Assembly: GCF_001424345.1 (NCBI RefSeq)
Contig: NZ_LMPF01000025.1
Span: 332,062-396,061 of the forward strand
Length of the DNA: 64,000 bases
DNA from: Burkholderia sp. Leaf177
GTDB lineage: Bacteria; Pseudomonadota; Gammaproteobacteria; Burkholderiales; Burkholderiaceae
Direction of reading: 5' to 3'
The notes below the pieces were generated by a model. It had not been told where the DNA came from. It ran no database searches and saw only the letters and a list, made by a program, of their open reading frames with translations. Numbering within the stretch: position 1 is the stretch's first letter; each line of letters opens with the position of its first letter. Below are positions 7,984-16,528 of this stretch, one piece after another. Both the position numbers and the translations under genes were made by a program.

Positions 7984-7999
7984 TGGCACGAAACTTGGA
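7984..7999 (+). promoter_or_regulatory. Sigma-54-type promoter of hmp
   Basis: TGGCACG-AAAC-TTGGA matches the -24/-12 consensus TGGCACG-N4-TTGCW except for one base in the -12 element (TTGG for TTGC). The predicted start would be near 8010, about 50 bp before the hmp ATG. Confidence 0.75.
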
Positions 8000-8059
8000 T
8001 TAACAGGTATAGCGACCGCTAGTTTTTGCTCCGCTCAACTGACCATAAGGAATCTCGCC

Positions 8060-9241
8060 ATGCTATCCGCAGAACATCGTGCCATCGTCAAGTCCACCGT
8101 CCCACTTCTCGAAAGCGGCGGCGAAGCGTTGACCACGCACGTTTACGGGCTGTTGATGACCGAACACCCCGAGGTGCGTCCGTATTTCAACCAGGCGCAT
8201 CAGGCGAGCGGCGCCCAGCCGCGGGCACTCGCGAACAGCGTGTTGATGTACGCAAAGCATATCGATCGGCTCGAACAGCTCGGCGACCTGGTTTCGCAAA
8301 TCGTCAACAAGCACGTGGCGCTCGATATCCTGCCCGAGCACTATCCGCTCGTGGGCTCGTGCCTGCTTCGGTCCATTCGTGAAGTGCTGGGTGCCGAGAT
8401 CGCGACCGATGCCGTGATCGAGGCGTGGGCTGCCGCGTATGGGCAACTCGCGGATTTGCTGATCGGTCTCGAAGAATCGATGTACTCCGAACGTGAAAAT
8501 GCACCAGGCGGCTGGCGCGGCCTGCGCCTGTTCCGCGTCGCGCGCCGGGTGGTGGAAAGCGACGAAATCACGTCGTTCTATTTGCGCCCGGACGACGGCG
8601 GAGAACTGCTCGCCTTTCAACCCGGGCAATACATTGGCATGCGGCTGGTTCTGGATGGCGAAGAAGTCCGCCGCAATTATTCGTTATCGGCGGCGGCGAA
8701 CGGGCGCGAATATCGCATCAGTGTGAAGCGCGAGCCTGACGGCCGGGTATCGAAGCATCTGCATGCGAATCTCAAGGAGAATGACGCCATTGAACTGCTT
8801 GCGCCCGCGGGTAACTTTAAACTTGAACCCAGCGACAAACCGCTCGTGCTTATTACGGGCGGTGTTGGCATCACGCCGGCGCTGGCGATGCTCGAAACCG
8901 CGCTGCAAACCGAACGTCCGGTGTATTTCATTCACGCCGCCCGAAACAGCGGGGTTCATGCATTCCGCGATTTCGTTGATGCACACGCTGAAAAACATCC
9001 ACGCCTGAAGCGCTTCTACTGCTATTCCGAAGCACGCCATGGCGATTTGCCGGCTCATGGCACCGGTTACCTGGATCAAGCGCGGCTTGCACAGTGGTTG
9101 CCCGAAACGCGTGATGTAGACGCCTATTTCCTTGGACCACTTCCTTTCATGAAAGCGTTGAAGCAGACGCTAAAAGCACTTGGTGTCCCGGAAGCGCAAA
9201 CTCACCATGAATTTTTCGGCCCGGCAGCGGCGCTCGAATAA
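8060..9241 (+). CDS. hmp: Flavohaemoglobin, NO dioxygenase
   Basis: 393 residues. A globin domain (about 1-138) is followed by FAD-binding (about 150-260; RxYS-type motif as RRNYSLS) and NAD(P)H-binding (about 265-393; GGVGITPALAM) reductase domains. It converts NO and O2 to nitrate with NAD(P)H in the cytoplasm. The start MLSAEHRAIVK at 8060 has AAGGA at 8047-8051 and begins at the normal Hmp N-terminus; an upstream open reading is non-homologous. Divergence from norR, with NorR sites, IHF site and sigma-54-type promoter between them, indicates NO-induced expression. Confidence 0.95.
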   Translation: MLSAEHRAIVKSTVPLLESGGEALTTHVYGLLMTEHPEVRPYFNQAHQASGAQPRALANSVLMYAKHIDRLEQLGDLVSQIVNKHVALDILPEHYPLVGSCLLRSIREVLGAEIATDAVIEAWAAAYGQLADLLIGLEESMYSERENAPGGWRGLRLFRVARRVVESDEITSFYLRPDDGGELLAFQPGQYIGMRLVLDGEEVRRNYSLSAAANGREYRISVKREPDGRVSKHLHANLKENDAIELLAPAGNFKLEPSDKPLVLITGGVGITPALAMLETALQTERPVYFIHAARNSGVHAFRDFVDAHAEKHPRLKRFYCYSEARHGDLPAHGTGYLDQARLAQWLPETRDVDAYFLGPLPFMKALKQTLKALGVPEAQTHHEFFGPAAALE

Positions 9242-9305
9242 GGATGACTTGCATGCAATAACGATGTCGTGCGTTCGTTAGCAACTTGATGTTCGCTCGA
9301 CTCTC

Positions 9306-9373
9306 GCTTAGGCGAATGCGATTGATTGTTTAGCGTATCTGCATTCGCTTTAAGCGGAGTGCCTTGCTTTTTT
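9306..9373 (+). terminator. Possible hmp terminator
   Basis: GCGAATGC (9312-9319) pairs with GCATTCGC (9341-9348), with GCTTA/TAAGC extending the stem after small mismatches. TTTTTT at 9368-9373 follows at some distance. The long loop and gap make it a moderate call. It lies between the convergent hmp and the DUF4148-like gene. Confidence 0.4.
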
Positions 9374-9401
9374 ATTGCCCCGACTTTAAACAGCGTGGTA
9401 A

Positions 9402-9743
9402 TTACGAACCTGCATAGATATTGCAGAAGCTGACGGGACCCACGCACGTGTTTTGCCCTTGCGTACCCGGCATTGCCATGCGCGGTGCACTCACGCTGGA
9501 ACCCGACGCAACACCGCCATAAGAGGCAGAACTTTCCTGACGGTTAGCGAACTGGCTTTGGAATGCCGGGCTGATATCCGGATACGATGCGTCAGTCACG
9601 TACTCCGAACCATTTTGTTGTGCTTCAACGAGTTGCTGGCGAACTTCAGCACGAGTAAGTCCTTGTGCAAACGCGCTCGGGGCGAAAGCGCTAGCCGAAA
9701 CGATTGCAGCAACGGACAAGGTAAGCAGGGCAAGCTTTTTCAT
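9402..9743 (-). CDS. DUF4148-like small exported protein
   Basis: 113 residues starting MKKLALLTLSVAAIVSASAF, with a clear signal peptide cut near AFA|QG. The mature part begins 'LTRAEVRQQLVEAQQNG', the signature of the DUF4148 family, which is abundant in Burkholderia relatives and has no known function. The rest is small and Ser/Gly-rich with two Cys near the end (NTCVGPVSFCNIYAGS), possibly a disulphide. The start at 9743 is supported by GGAG six bases upstream. Confidence 0.75.
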   Translation of the reverse strand: MKKLALLTLSVAAIVSASAFAPSAFAQGLTRAEVRQQLVEAQQNGSEYVTDASYPDISPAFQSQFANRQESSASYGGVASGSSVSAPRMAMPGTQGQNTCVGPVSFCNIYAGS

Positions 9744-10094
9744 TATCGACTCCAGTAGATTGAGGGTAACCAACGCAACGTGTTGCGGTTGGTACAAGGG
9801 CTAACCCATCGATCACCGCTTTTATTCCTGCGATATCCATAAATTATTTGGCCTTCATTCGTTTGTTCGAAGATGCCTGGAAAAACACGCGTTCTTTGGT
9901 GCAAGCCGGTCGCTTCATTCCGATCGGTAAGCTAATTGGAAGCTCGGCCATCGGACGGTTTATCCAATAAAAAATTGCCAGGCGCGAATACGATTTATGG
10001 ACTTATGTGAATTCAGCACGAATCGTCGTAATCTTGTATAAGGACTTGCGGTACGAGAGACCAAAAAATATCCCCACGACAACTGGAGTTGCAG
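9744..10094. other. Intergenic region before the molybdenum hydroxylase genes
   Basis: No gene is supported here. It is more AT-rich than its surroundings and separates two divergent units, so it should hold promoters for both. No operator or riboswitch was recognised. Confidence 0.4.
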
Positions 10095-10550
10095 ATGACG
10101 ACCCTTTCCATAAACGGCGAATCTCACACGGTCGACGCCCCGCCTGACATGCCCCTGCTCTGGGTACTTCGCGATCTCGTAGGTCTGACAGGGACAAAAT
10201 TCGGCTGCGGCATCGCCCAATGCGGTGCCTGCACCGTGCACCTCGATGGCGTTGCCGTACGTTCCTGCGTGCTTCCGGTTGCAGCAGTCGGCAGTCGCAA
10301 GGTCACGACTATCGAAGCAGTCAATGCCACGCCCGCCGGCAAGAAAGTGCAGGACGCGTGGGTCGCGCTAGACGTTGTGCAGTGCGGTTACTGTCAGTCG
10401 GGCCAAGTGATGTCGGCGGCGTCGCTCATTGCGTCCAACCCCGATCCCTCCGACGCCGAGATAGACGCCGCCATGGCCGGCAACATCTGCCGCTGCGGCA
10501 CGTACAACCGCATTCGCGCCGCGGTCAAGCACGCCGCCAAGGGGGCGTGA
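10095..10550 (+). CDS. (2Fe-2S) subunit of a molybdenum hydroxylase
   Basis: 151 residues. The N-terminal plant-type ferredoxin domain has the motif CGIAQCGACTVHLDG plus a later Cys (RSC). The C-terminal helical domain holds the second cluster (VQCGYCQSGQ ... GNICRCGTY). This is the small subunit of the isoquinoline oxidoreductase/nicotinate/aldehyde dehydrogenase type. It passes electrons from the molybdopterin subunit encoded next. The ATG at 10095 follows GGAG (10085-10088) and begins at the normal family N-terminus. One base separates its stop from the next start. Confidence 0.9.
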   Translation: MTTLSINGESHTVDAPPDMPLLWVLRDLVGLTGTKFGCGIAQCGACTVHLDGVAVRSCVLPVAAVGSRKVTTIEAVNATPAGKKVQDAWVALDVVQCGYCQSGQVMSAASLIASNPDPSDAEIDAAMAGNICRCGTYNRIRAAVKHAAKGA

Positions 10551-10551
10551 C

Positions 10552-12786
10552 ATGTCGCGAGGACTGCTGGAAGCACAAAATCGCCGCGCACCTGCCGGCG
10601 TGAACCGGCGTTCATTTTTGAAGCTGGGGGTATCGGTTGGCGCAGCCGTGGGCGGCGGCCTGATGCTCGGCTTCAGCCTCCCGGCTGCGAGCCAGGGCGA
10701 GGCGCCCAAGGGCAAATCAGTGATCGGCGGCGACGCCAGCGAAGCGCCGCAAAGCGGCGTATTCGAACCGAATGCATTCATCCAGATCGATGCGACCGGC
10801 AAGGTGACGCTGGTGATTCCCAAAGTCGAAATGGGCCAGGGAATCTACACGTCGATACCGATGTTGATCGCGGAAGAACTCGAAGTGCCGCTTGATAGCG
10901 TTGTGATCGATCACGCGCCGCCGAACGAAAAGCTCTTCACAGATCCATTGCTCGGTGGTCAGCTCACGGGCGGCTCGACGTCCATTCGCTATGCGTGGGA
11001 GCCCATGCGCAAGGCAGGCGCGACTGCGCGCACGCTGCTGATTTCTGCTGCGGCACAGCAATGGCAGGTCGAGCCCGCAACGTGTCACGCCGAACGCGGT
11101 GAAGTGGTGCATATGGCAACGAGCCGGCGTATTGGCTACGGACAACTCGTGGATGCCGCATCGAAACTTCCCGCACCGCAAAACGTAACGCTCAAGGATC
11201 CTAAGGATTTCAAACTGATCGGCACGGCGCACAAACGCCTGGATTCGCCGGAGAAAGTCGACGGCACTGCCGTGTTCGGTCTGGACGTGCGCGTGCCCGG
11301 CATGGTGTACGCGGCAATCGTGAACAGTCCGGTGTTCGGCGGCAAGCTGGTTTCGGTCGACGACACCAACGCGAAAAAGATTCCGGGCGTGCGTCAGGTG
11401 ATTCGTTTCGATAACGGCGTGGCCGTCGTCGGCGACCATACGTGGGCCGCCAAACGCGGCGCGGCAGCGCTTGAACTAACATGGAACGAAGGCCGCGGCG
11501 CGGACTTTTCCACGGCGAAAGTCGTGCAGCAACTCGCGGATGCATCGAAGAAAGACGGCGCTGTCGCCCGCAAGGACGGCGACACGAAAAAGGCCTTCAA
11601 CGACGCCAAGACACGCGTCGATGCCGTGTACCAGCAACCGTTCCTGGCACACGCGACCATGGAGCCGGTGAACTGCACGGTGTCGGTACGCGGCGATGGC
11701 TGTGACATCTGGGTCGGCACGCAGGTTCCGACACGCGCCGTCGATACCGCCATGAAGATCACCGGCCTCCCCGCCAACAAGATCACTGTCCACAACCATT
11801 TGCTCGGCGGTGGTTTCGGGCGGCGGCTTGAGACGGATTTCATCGAGCAGGCGCTGAAGATAGGCAAGCAGGTCGGCACGCCCGTGAAGGTTACGTACAC
11901 GCGCGAGGAGGACGTCCAGCACGACATGTATCGCCCGTATTACTACGACGTGATTTCGGCCGGCCTCGATGCAAACGGAAAGCCGATCGCGTGGCAACAC
12001 AGGATCGTGGGCTCGTCGGTGATGGCGCGCTTCGCGCCGCCTGCTTTCAAGAACGGACTCGATCCCGACGCGGTGGAAGTCGCTGCCGATTTGCCCTACG
12101 ACTTGCCGAATCAGTTTATCGACTACGTGCGCCAGGAACCGATGGACATTCCCACCGCGTTCTGGCGCGGCGTAGGTCCGACGCGCGGCACCTTCGTGGT
12201 CGAAAGCTTCATGGATGAACTCGCGGCGCAGGCCAAGATCGATCCGGTGAAGTATCGCCATGACCTGCTCGGAAAAACGCCGCGCGCGCAGAACGTGCTC
12301 GACGTGGCCGCGCAGAAAGCCGGCTGGGGTAATACGCCGCCCAAGGGTCAGGGGCGCGGTGTATCGGTCATGCACGCGTTTGGCAGCTTCTTCGGAATGG
12401 TGGTCGACGTGACCGTGAACGGCGACGGCGAAGTCGCGGTCAACCGCGTGGTGTGCGCGGTCGATTGCGGCATGGTCGTGAATCCGAATACCGTGGAGGC
12501 GCAGATTCAGGGCGGCATTATCTTCGGCATCACGGCCGCACTTTATAGCGAGATCACGATCAAGGACGGCCGCGTGGAACAGGCGAATTTCACGGACTAC
12601 CGCATGCTGCGGATCGATCAGACACCGCCAATCGAGGTGCATATAGTCAAGAGCAGCGAAGCGCCCGGCGGGATCGGCGAACCGGGTACGGCGGCACTTG
12701 CGCCCGCTCTGACCAACGCCATCTACGCCGCCACCGGCAAGCGCCTGCGGCAGTTGCCCGTGGGCCGTCAACTGCTGAGCGCGTGA
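10552..12786 (+). CDS. Molybdopterin-binding large subunit, Tat-exported (IorB/AldH type)
   Basis: 744 residues. A Tat signal (NRRSFLKLGVSVGAAVGGG, about 18-36) shows export of the folded, cofactor-loaded enzyme. The body is the xanthine dehydrogenase-family fold; visible landmarks are GGGFGRRLETDF (Mo-cofactor loop) and GGIGEPGTAALAPAL with the conserved catalytic Glu near 710. With a triheme cytochrome as third subunit this is the arrangement of periplasmic aldehyde dehydrogenases such as AldFGH and of related isoquinoline- or nicotinate-type hydroxylases. The substrate cannot be read from sequence; an aldehyde is the likeliest guess. Confidence 0.88.
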   Translation: MSRGLLEAQNRRAPAGVNRRSFLKLGVSVGAAVGGGLMLGFSLPAASQGEAPKGKSVIGGDASEAPQSGVFEPNAFIQIDATGKVTLVIPKVEMGQGIYTSIPMLIAEELEVPLDSVVIDHAPPNEKLFTDPLLGGQLTGGSTSIRYAWEPMRKAGATARTLLISAAAQQWQVEPATCHAERGEVVHMATSRRIGYGQLVDAASKLPAPQNVTLKDPKDFKLIGTAHKRLDSPEKVDGTAVFGLDVRVPGMVYAAIVNSPVFGGKLVSVDDTNAKKIPGVRQVIRFDNGVAVVGDHTWAAKRGAAALELTWNEGRGADFSTAKVVQQLADASKKDGAVARKDGDTKKAFNDAKTRVDAVYQQPFLAHATMEPVNCTVSVRGDGCDIWVGTQVPTRAVDTAMKITGLPANKITVHNHLLGGGFGRRLETDFIEQALKIGKQVGTPVKVTYTREEDVQHDMYRPYYYDVISAGLDANGKPIAWQHRIVGSSVMARFAPPAFKNGLDPDAVEVAADLPYDLPNQFIDYVRQEPMDIPTAFWRGVGPTRGTFVVESFMDELAAQAKIDPVKYRHDLLGKTPRAQNVLDVAAQKAGWGNTPPKGQGRGVSVMHAFGSFFGMVVDVTVNGDGEVAVNRVVCAVDCGMVVNPNTVEAQIQGGIIFGITAALYSEITIKDGRVEQANFTDYRMLRIDQTPPIEVHIVKSSEAPGGIGEPGTAALAPALTNAIYAATGKRLRQLPVGRQLLSA

Positions 12787-12797
12787 GGGAACACACA

Positions 12798-14072
12798 ATG
12801 ATCAAACAACTCGTTTCCGCAATCGCGCTCACGTTCAGCCTGCCGATGCTTTCACAAGCAGCCGCGCCTGCCGACGATCCGCTCGTCGCCCGTGGCGCAT
12901 ATCTCGCGAAAGCCGGCGATTGCGTGGCCTGCCATTCCGCGCCCAAGGGCAAACCGTTCGCCGGCGGCCTGCCGATGAACACGCCCATGGGGAAGATCTA
13001 CACGACCAATATCACGCCGGACCCTGAGACGGGTATCGGCAAATGGACCGAGGAGGATTTCGAAAAGGCGGTGCGTCAGGGGGTATCGAAGGATGGACAC
13101 AATCTCTATCCCGCCATGCCTTATCCGTCCTACACCAAGGTTCGCGATGACGACGTGAAAGCCCTCTACGCGTACTTCATGAAAGGCGTGGCGCCGGTCA
13201 ATCAGGCGAATCGCGCAGCCGATATTCCGTTCCCGCTCAACATGCGCTGGCCGCTCAAATTCTGGAACATGGTGTTCCTGGACAAAGGCGTTTATCGCGA
13301 CAAGGACGGCAAGGACGTTGCATGGAATCGCGGTGCGTACCTGATCCAGGGTCTCGGCCATTGCGGCTCGTGCCATACGCCGCGCGGTATCGCGTTCCAG
13401 GAGAAGGCGCTCGACGAAAGCGGCGGCGCATGGCTCACGGGCGGCGTGCTCGATGGCTGGTTTGCGTCGAACCTGACAGGCGAGCAGAACGTAGGATTAG
13501 GGCGATGGTCGGACGCTGACCTGACGCAATTCCTGAAGACTGGAGCGAACGCGCATGCAACGGCGTTCGGGTCCATGACCGACGTCATCAATCACAGTAC
13601 GCAGGGCATGAATGATCAGGATCTGGCTGCCATGTCCACGTACCTGAAGTCGTTGCAGCCGGCGGGTGGCACGAACGCGCCGGCCTATGCGTACGATCCG
13701 AAGGCGACCACGGCATTGCTCGCGCATCCCGCCAACGATGCAGGCGCGAAGGTCTACACCGCTTACTGCATGCACTGCCACGGTGTGGACGGCAAGGCGT
13801 TCGCCCCGCTGCTTGCGCCGCTCGCGGGTAATCCCAACTTGCTCGAGAAAGATGCATCGTCGCTCATCAACGTGACGCTGAACGGCACGCAGGATCTCGT
13901 GATCCAGGGCATTCCGGCTGCGTATCCGATGCCGAAATACGCGCCCGTGCTGAACGACCAGCAAATCGCCGATGTGCTGACGTTCATTCGTGCAGGCTGG
14001 AACAACGGCGCGCCGGCCGTTGCAGCGGGTGATGTTGCAAAGCTGAGGAAGTCGACACAAGCAGCGCAATAA
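12798..14072 (+). CDS. Triheme cytochrome c subunit of the molybdenum hydroxylase
   Basis: 424 residues with a signal peptide (MIKQLVSAIALTFSLPMLSQA) and three CXXCH motifs (CVACH, CGSCH, CMHCH). It is the membrane-side electron acceptor that passes electrons from the dehydrogenase to ubiquinone or oxidases. The ATG at 12798 follows GAGGGA and lies 11 bp after the large-subunit stop. It is the same family as the lone triheme cytochrome in the oxidase operon (4017-5252); both share 'YLAKAGDC-ACH' and 'RGAYL--GLGHC--CHT' segments. Confidence 0.9.
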   Translation: MIKQLVSAIALTFSLPMLSQAAAPADDPLVARGAYLAKAGDCVACHSAPKGKPFAGGLPMNTPMGKIYTTNITPDPETGIGKWTEEDFEKAVRQGVSKDGHNLYPAMPYPSYTKVRDDDVKALYAYFMKGVAPVNQANRAADIPFPLNMRWPLKFWNMVFLDKGVYRDKDGKDVAWNRGAYLIQGLGHCGSCHTPRGIAFQEKALDESGGAWLTGGVLDGWFASNLTGEQNVGLGRWSDADLTQFLKTGANAHATAFGSMTDVINHSTQGMNDQDLAAMSTYLKSLQPAGGTNAPAYAYDPKATTALLAHPANDAGAKVYTAYCMHCHGVDGKAFAPLLAPLAGNPNLLEKDASSLINVTLNGTQDLVIQGIPAAYPMPKYAPVLNDQQIADVLTFIRAGWNNGAPAVAAGDVAKLRKSTQAAQ

Positions 14073-14109
14073 AAAACGGCGGCGGATTGAGGTCCGCCGC
14101 CGTTTTTTT
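14071..14109. terminator. Bidirectional rho-independent terminator
   Basis: ACGGCGGCGGA and TCCGCCGCCGT form an 11-bp stem with a short loop (TTGAGG). A run of A before it and a run of T after it make it able to stop both the hydroxylase operon and the convergent msrA transcript. Confidence 0.88.
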
Positions 14110-14120
14110 ACTCCAGTTCC

Positions 14121-14852
14121 TTATTCCGATGCGACCTTCAACAACACCGGCTGATCCCGGTAAAACGTTGGGTACAAACGCTTGAGGTTTTCCACCTTGG
14201 GCAAATCGTTGATTGCGATGTAAGGCGCATCCGGATGCAATGTCAGGTAATTCTGGTGATATGACTCAGCTGGATAAAAGCCTTTGAGCGCGTCCGTCTT
14301 GGTCACGATCGGCGCCGGAAATACGTGCGCCTTGTTCAGTTGCGCAATATAGCTTTGCGCTACGTGCTTCTGCGTATCGTTGGCCGGGAAAATCGCCGAA
14401 CGATATTGCGTGCCGCTATCAGGACCTTGCCGGTTGAGTTCGGTTGGATCGTGGGCGACCGAGAAGTAGATCTGCAGTAGCTGGCCGTAAGTCACTTTCG
14501 TCGGGTCGTACGTGATTTGCACCGACTCGGCATGGCCGGTTTGACCGCCGCTCACCGTTTCGTATTGCGCGGTATCGGGCTGACCACCGGCGTATCCAGA
14601 GACCACTTTCGTCACACCATTGACGTGTTGAAACACGCCCTGCACGCCCCAGAAACAGCCGCCTGCGAGCACCGCTGTTTCCTGATGCGCGGCGCCGACA
14701 GGTTCATCGACTGCGGGCGGCGCCAGAACGACCACGGCTTCTGAGGAATGCGCAACGTGCATCGACAAGAACAGGACGGTCGCGCCCAGGCTGATTGCGC
14801 TAAGCAAGCCGGCGCCGCGCGAGCGCAAGGATTTTTGGTTCGGGAAATTCAT
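14121..14852 (-). CDS. msrA: Peptide methionine sulfoxide reductase MsrA, exported form
   Basis: 243 residues. An N-terminal hydrophobic signal (about 15-36, ending HSSEA) precedes a full MsrA domain whose catalytic motif GCFWG is visible near residue 65. Other landmarks are SGYAGG, GGQTGHAE and the His/Tyr-rich YHQNYL segment. It repairs the S-form of methionine sulfoxide; the signal places it in the periplasm or attached to the inner membrane, unlike the usual cytoplasmic MsrA. No thiol partner gene is adjacent. It shares a terminator with the operon on the other strand. Confidence 0.9.
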   Translation of the reverse strand: MNFPNQKSLRSRGAGLLSAISLGATVLFLSMHVAHSSEAVVVLAPPAVDEPVGAAHQETAVLAGGCFWGVQGVFQHVNGVTKVVSGYAGGQPDTAQYETVSGGQTGHAESVQITYDPTKVTYGQLLQIYFSVAHDPTELNRQGPDSGTQYRSAIFPANDTQKHVAQSYIAQLNKAHVFPAPIVTKTDALKGFYPAESYHQNYLTLHPDAPYIAINDLPKVENLKRLYPTFYRDQPVLLKVASE

Positions 14853-15008
14853 GGATAAGCCTCCGGGTTTCGGGAGGTTTTATGCACGACGCCAGCCGCG
14901 CACAAAGCCCCTTTCGACTTATGTTAGCGCGCCCGGAAGACAATAAATGCTTGATGACAAAGATGTAATCAAGAGGTCATAGAAGGCTCGGCTAGCTTAA
15001 GGCGGAAT

Positions 15009-16247
15009 TCACGCCGGACTTAGCAAATCGGCTAGCGCAATTGCGACGGTTTTGGTCGCGATCTTGAGGTCTTCGAGCGCCACCCGTTCATCCGCGCGAT
15101 GTCCATTCGCCTCGAGCAAAGTCCGCGGCCCCGCTCCATAAATGACGGTTGGAACGCCGGCCTCGCAATACAAGCGCGCGTCGGTGTAAAGCGGAACGCC
15201 TTCCGTTGGAATGTCGTGCTGCAAGGTGATAATGGCCGCGCGTTGCAAGGCCTGCGACAAGCGCTCGGCGCCTTCGAGAAAACGCAGCGGAGAAGTGACG
15301 AGAATTTCCTCGATATCGACATCGATTCCCTGCAAATCCTTGACCGCGCCCGCGATCAGCGCCTTGAGCGCACGCAACACGTCCTCGGGATTTTCTTCGG
15401 GCACGACCCGCCTATCGAGCCGCAAAGTGACTTTATCGGGCACCACATTCGTATTGATACCGCCCTTGATCAAGCCGACCACCAGCGTTGGATGGTCGAT
15501 TCCCAGCGTATTCGACCGAATATCACGTAATGCCGCGCGATGCGCATACAACGCGTTGAGCACCGCCGTCGCCGCTTCCAGCGCGTCGTGTCCGGTATCG
15601 GGACGCGCGGCATGCGCCGACTTCCCGCGCACCGTTACTTCGAGGTGGATTGCACCGTTGTGAGCGGTCGTGATCGCGTAAGAAAAGCCAGCGCAAATTG
15701 CGTAATCCGGCTTGACGATGCCCTCTTTCAGCAACCAGCCCGGCCCGATCAACCCGCCGGTTTCCTCGTCGTAGGTGAGATGCAGCTCTACGGTTCCGTC
15801 CAGTTCCGCGCCGCTGTCGATCAAGGCTTTCAACGCAAAAGCATAGGTCGCGAAATCCGACTTCGATACCGCCGCCCCGCGCCCATACATGAAGCCATCG
15901 CGGATTTCTGCGCCGTATGGATCGGCGGTCCAGCCGTCGCCGGGCGGGACCACATCGCCGTGCGCGTTCAGCGCAATGACCGGCCCCGCCCCGAAGCGAT
16001 GCCGAATCACCAGGTTCGTCGCGCTGATCATACCGGCGCGTCGCACGTCGTTCGCGGGAACCGCGTGGCGCTCGACTTCGAAGCCCGTTTGTTCAAGCCA
16101 TTTAGCGGCCATCTCGGCATGGTCTGCACAGTCGCCCGGCGGATTGTCCGACGGCTTTTGTACAAGCGCGGAAAGGAACGCGACTTCCTGGTCGAACTGG
16201 CTGTCGACGCGAGCCATCAGGTTTGCGGCAAGTGCGGTATGGGTCAT
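15009..16247 (-). CDS. M20-family metallopeptidase (ArgE/DapE-like)
   Basis: 412 residues. Metal-site landmarks of the M20 family are visible: NAHGDVVPPGDGW (His and Asp), TYDEETGG (catalytic Glu and metal Glu), and a dimerisation domain beginning HLEVTVRGKSAHAARPDTG. It should hydrolyse an N-acyl or peptide bond on a small amide substrate; which one is unknown. The start MTHTALAANLM at 16247 is preferred over upstream readings. The gene is divergent from the kynurenine genes with about 280 bp between, so a shared regulatory region is possible. Confidence 0.85.
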   Translation of the reverse strand: MTHTALAANLMARVDSQFDQEVAFLSALVQKPSDNPPGDCADHAEMAAKWLEQTGFEVERHAVPANDVRRAGMISATNLVIRHRFGAGPVIALNAHGDVVPPGDGWTADPYGAEIRDGFMYGRGAAVSKSDFATYAFALKALIDSGAELDGTVELHLTYDEETGGLIGPGWLLKEGIVKPDYAICAGFSYAITTAHNGAIHLEVTVRGKSAHAARPDTGHDALEAATAVLNALYAHRAALRDIRSNTLGIDHPTLVVGLIKGGINTNVVPDKVTLRLDRRVVPEENPEDVLRALKALIAGAVKDLQGIDVDIEEILVTSPLRFLEGAERLSQALQRAAIITLQHDIPTEGVPLYTDARLYCEAGVPTVIYGAGPRTLLEANGHRADERVALEDLKIATKTVAIALADLLSPA

Positions 16248-16528
16248 GGGCTTGGGCCTAATGTCGATACAAAGCATGGTAATGGCGAACGCCTGGACTA
16301 GGCGAACTCGCGCCAAATAACCGCCAGCTTAGCGGACGCGAGACACGGCTAGCTAAGCGCCGCCAAATTCCGTGCATAACGAATCGCGTTAAATTTCTCT
16401 TCAATCTGCAATGGTTTGATCGAATATTGTTGCTAAGGATGCCCAAGGCCGCATTACTTTTGCAATCATTTGACGAACGTTCTCAGCTAAGCTTTACGCA
16501 CCTTCACCAGGATTCAACGAGCACTTCA

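Noticed and set aside
8010..8022. GGT-N6-ACC near the hmp promoter as a fourth NorR site
   Set aside because: The spacing is 6 not 7, and it lies downstream of the sigma-54-type promoter.
11476..12798. Minus-strand reading frame (about 440 codons) over the molybdopterin subunit gene
   Set aside because: Arg/His-rich antisense artefact; the plus strand has the Mo-site and catalytic motifs.
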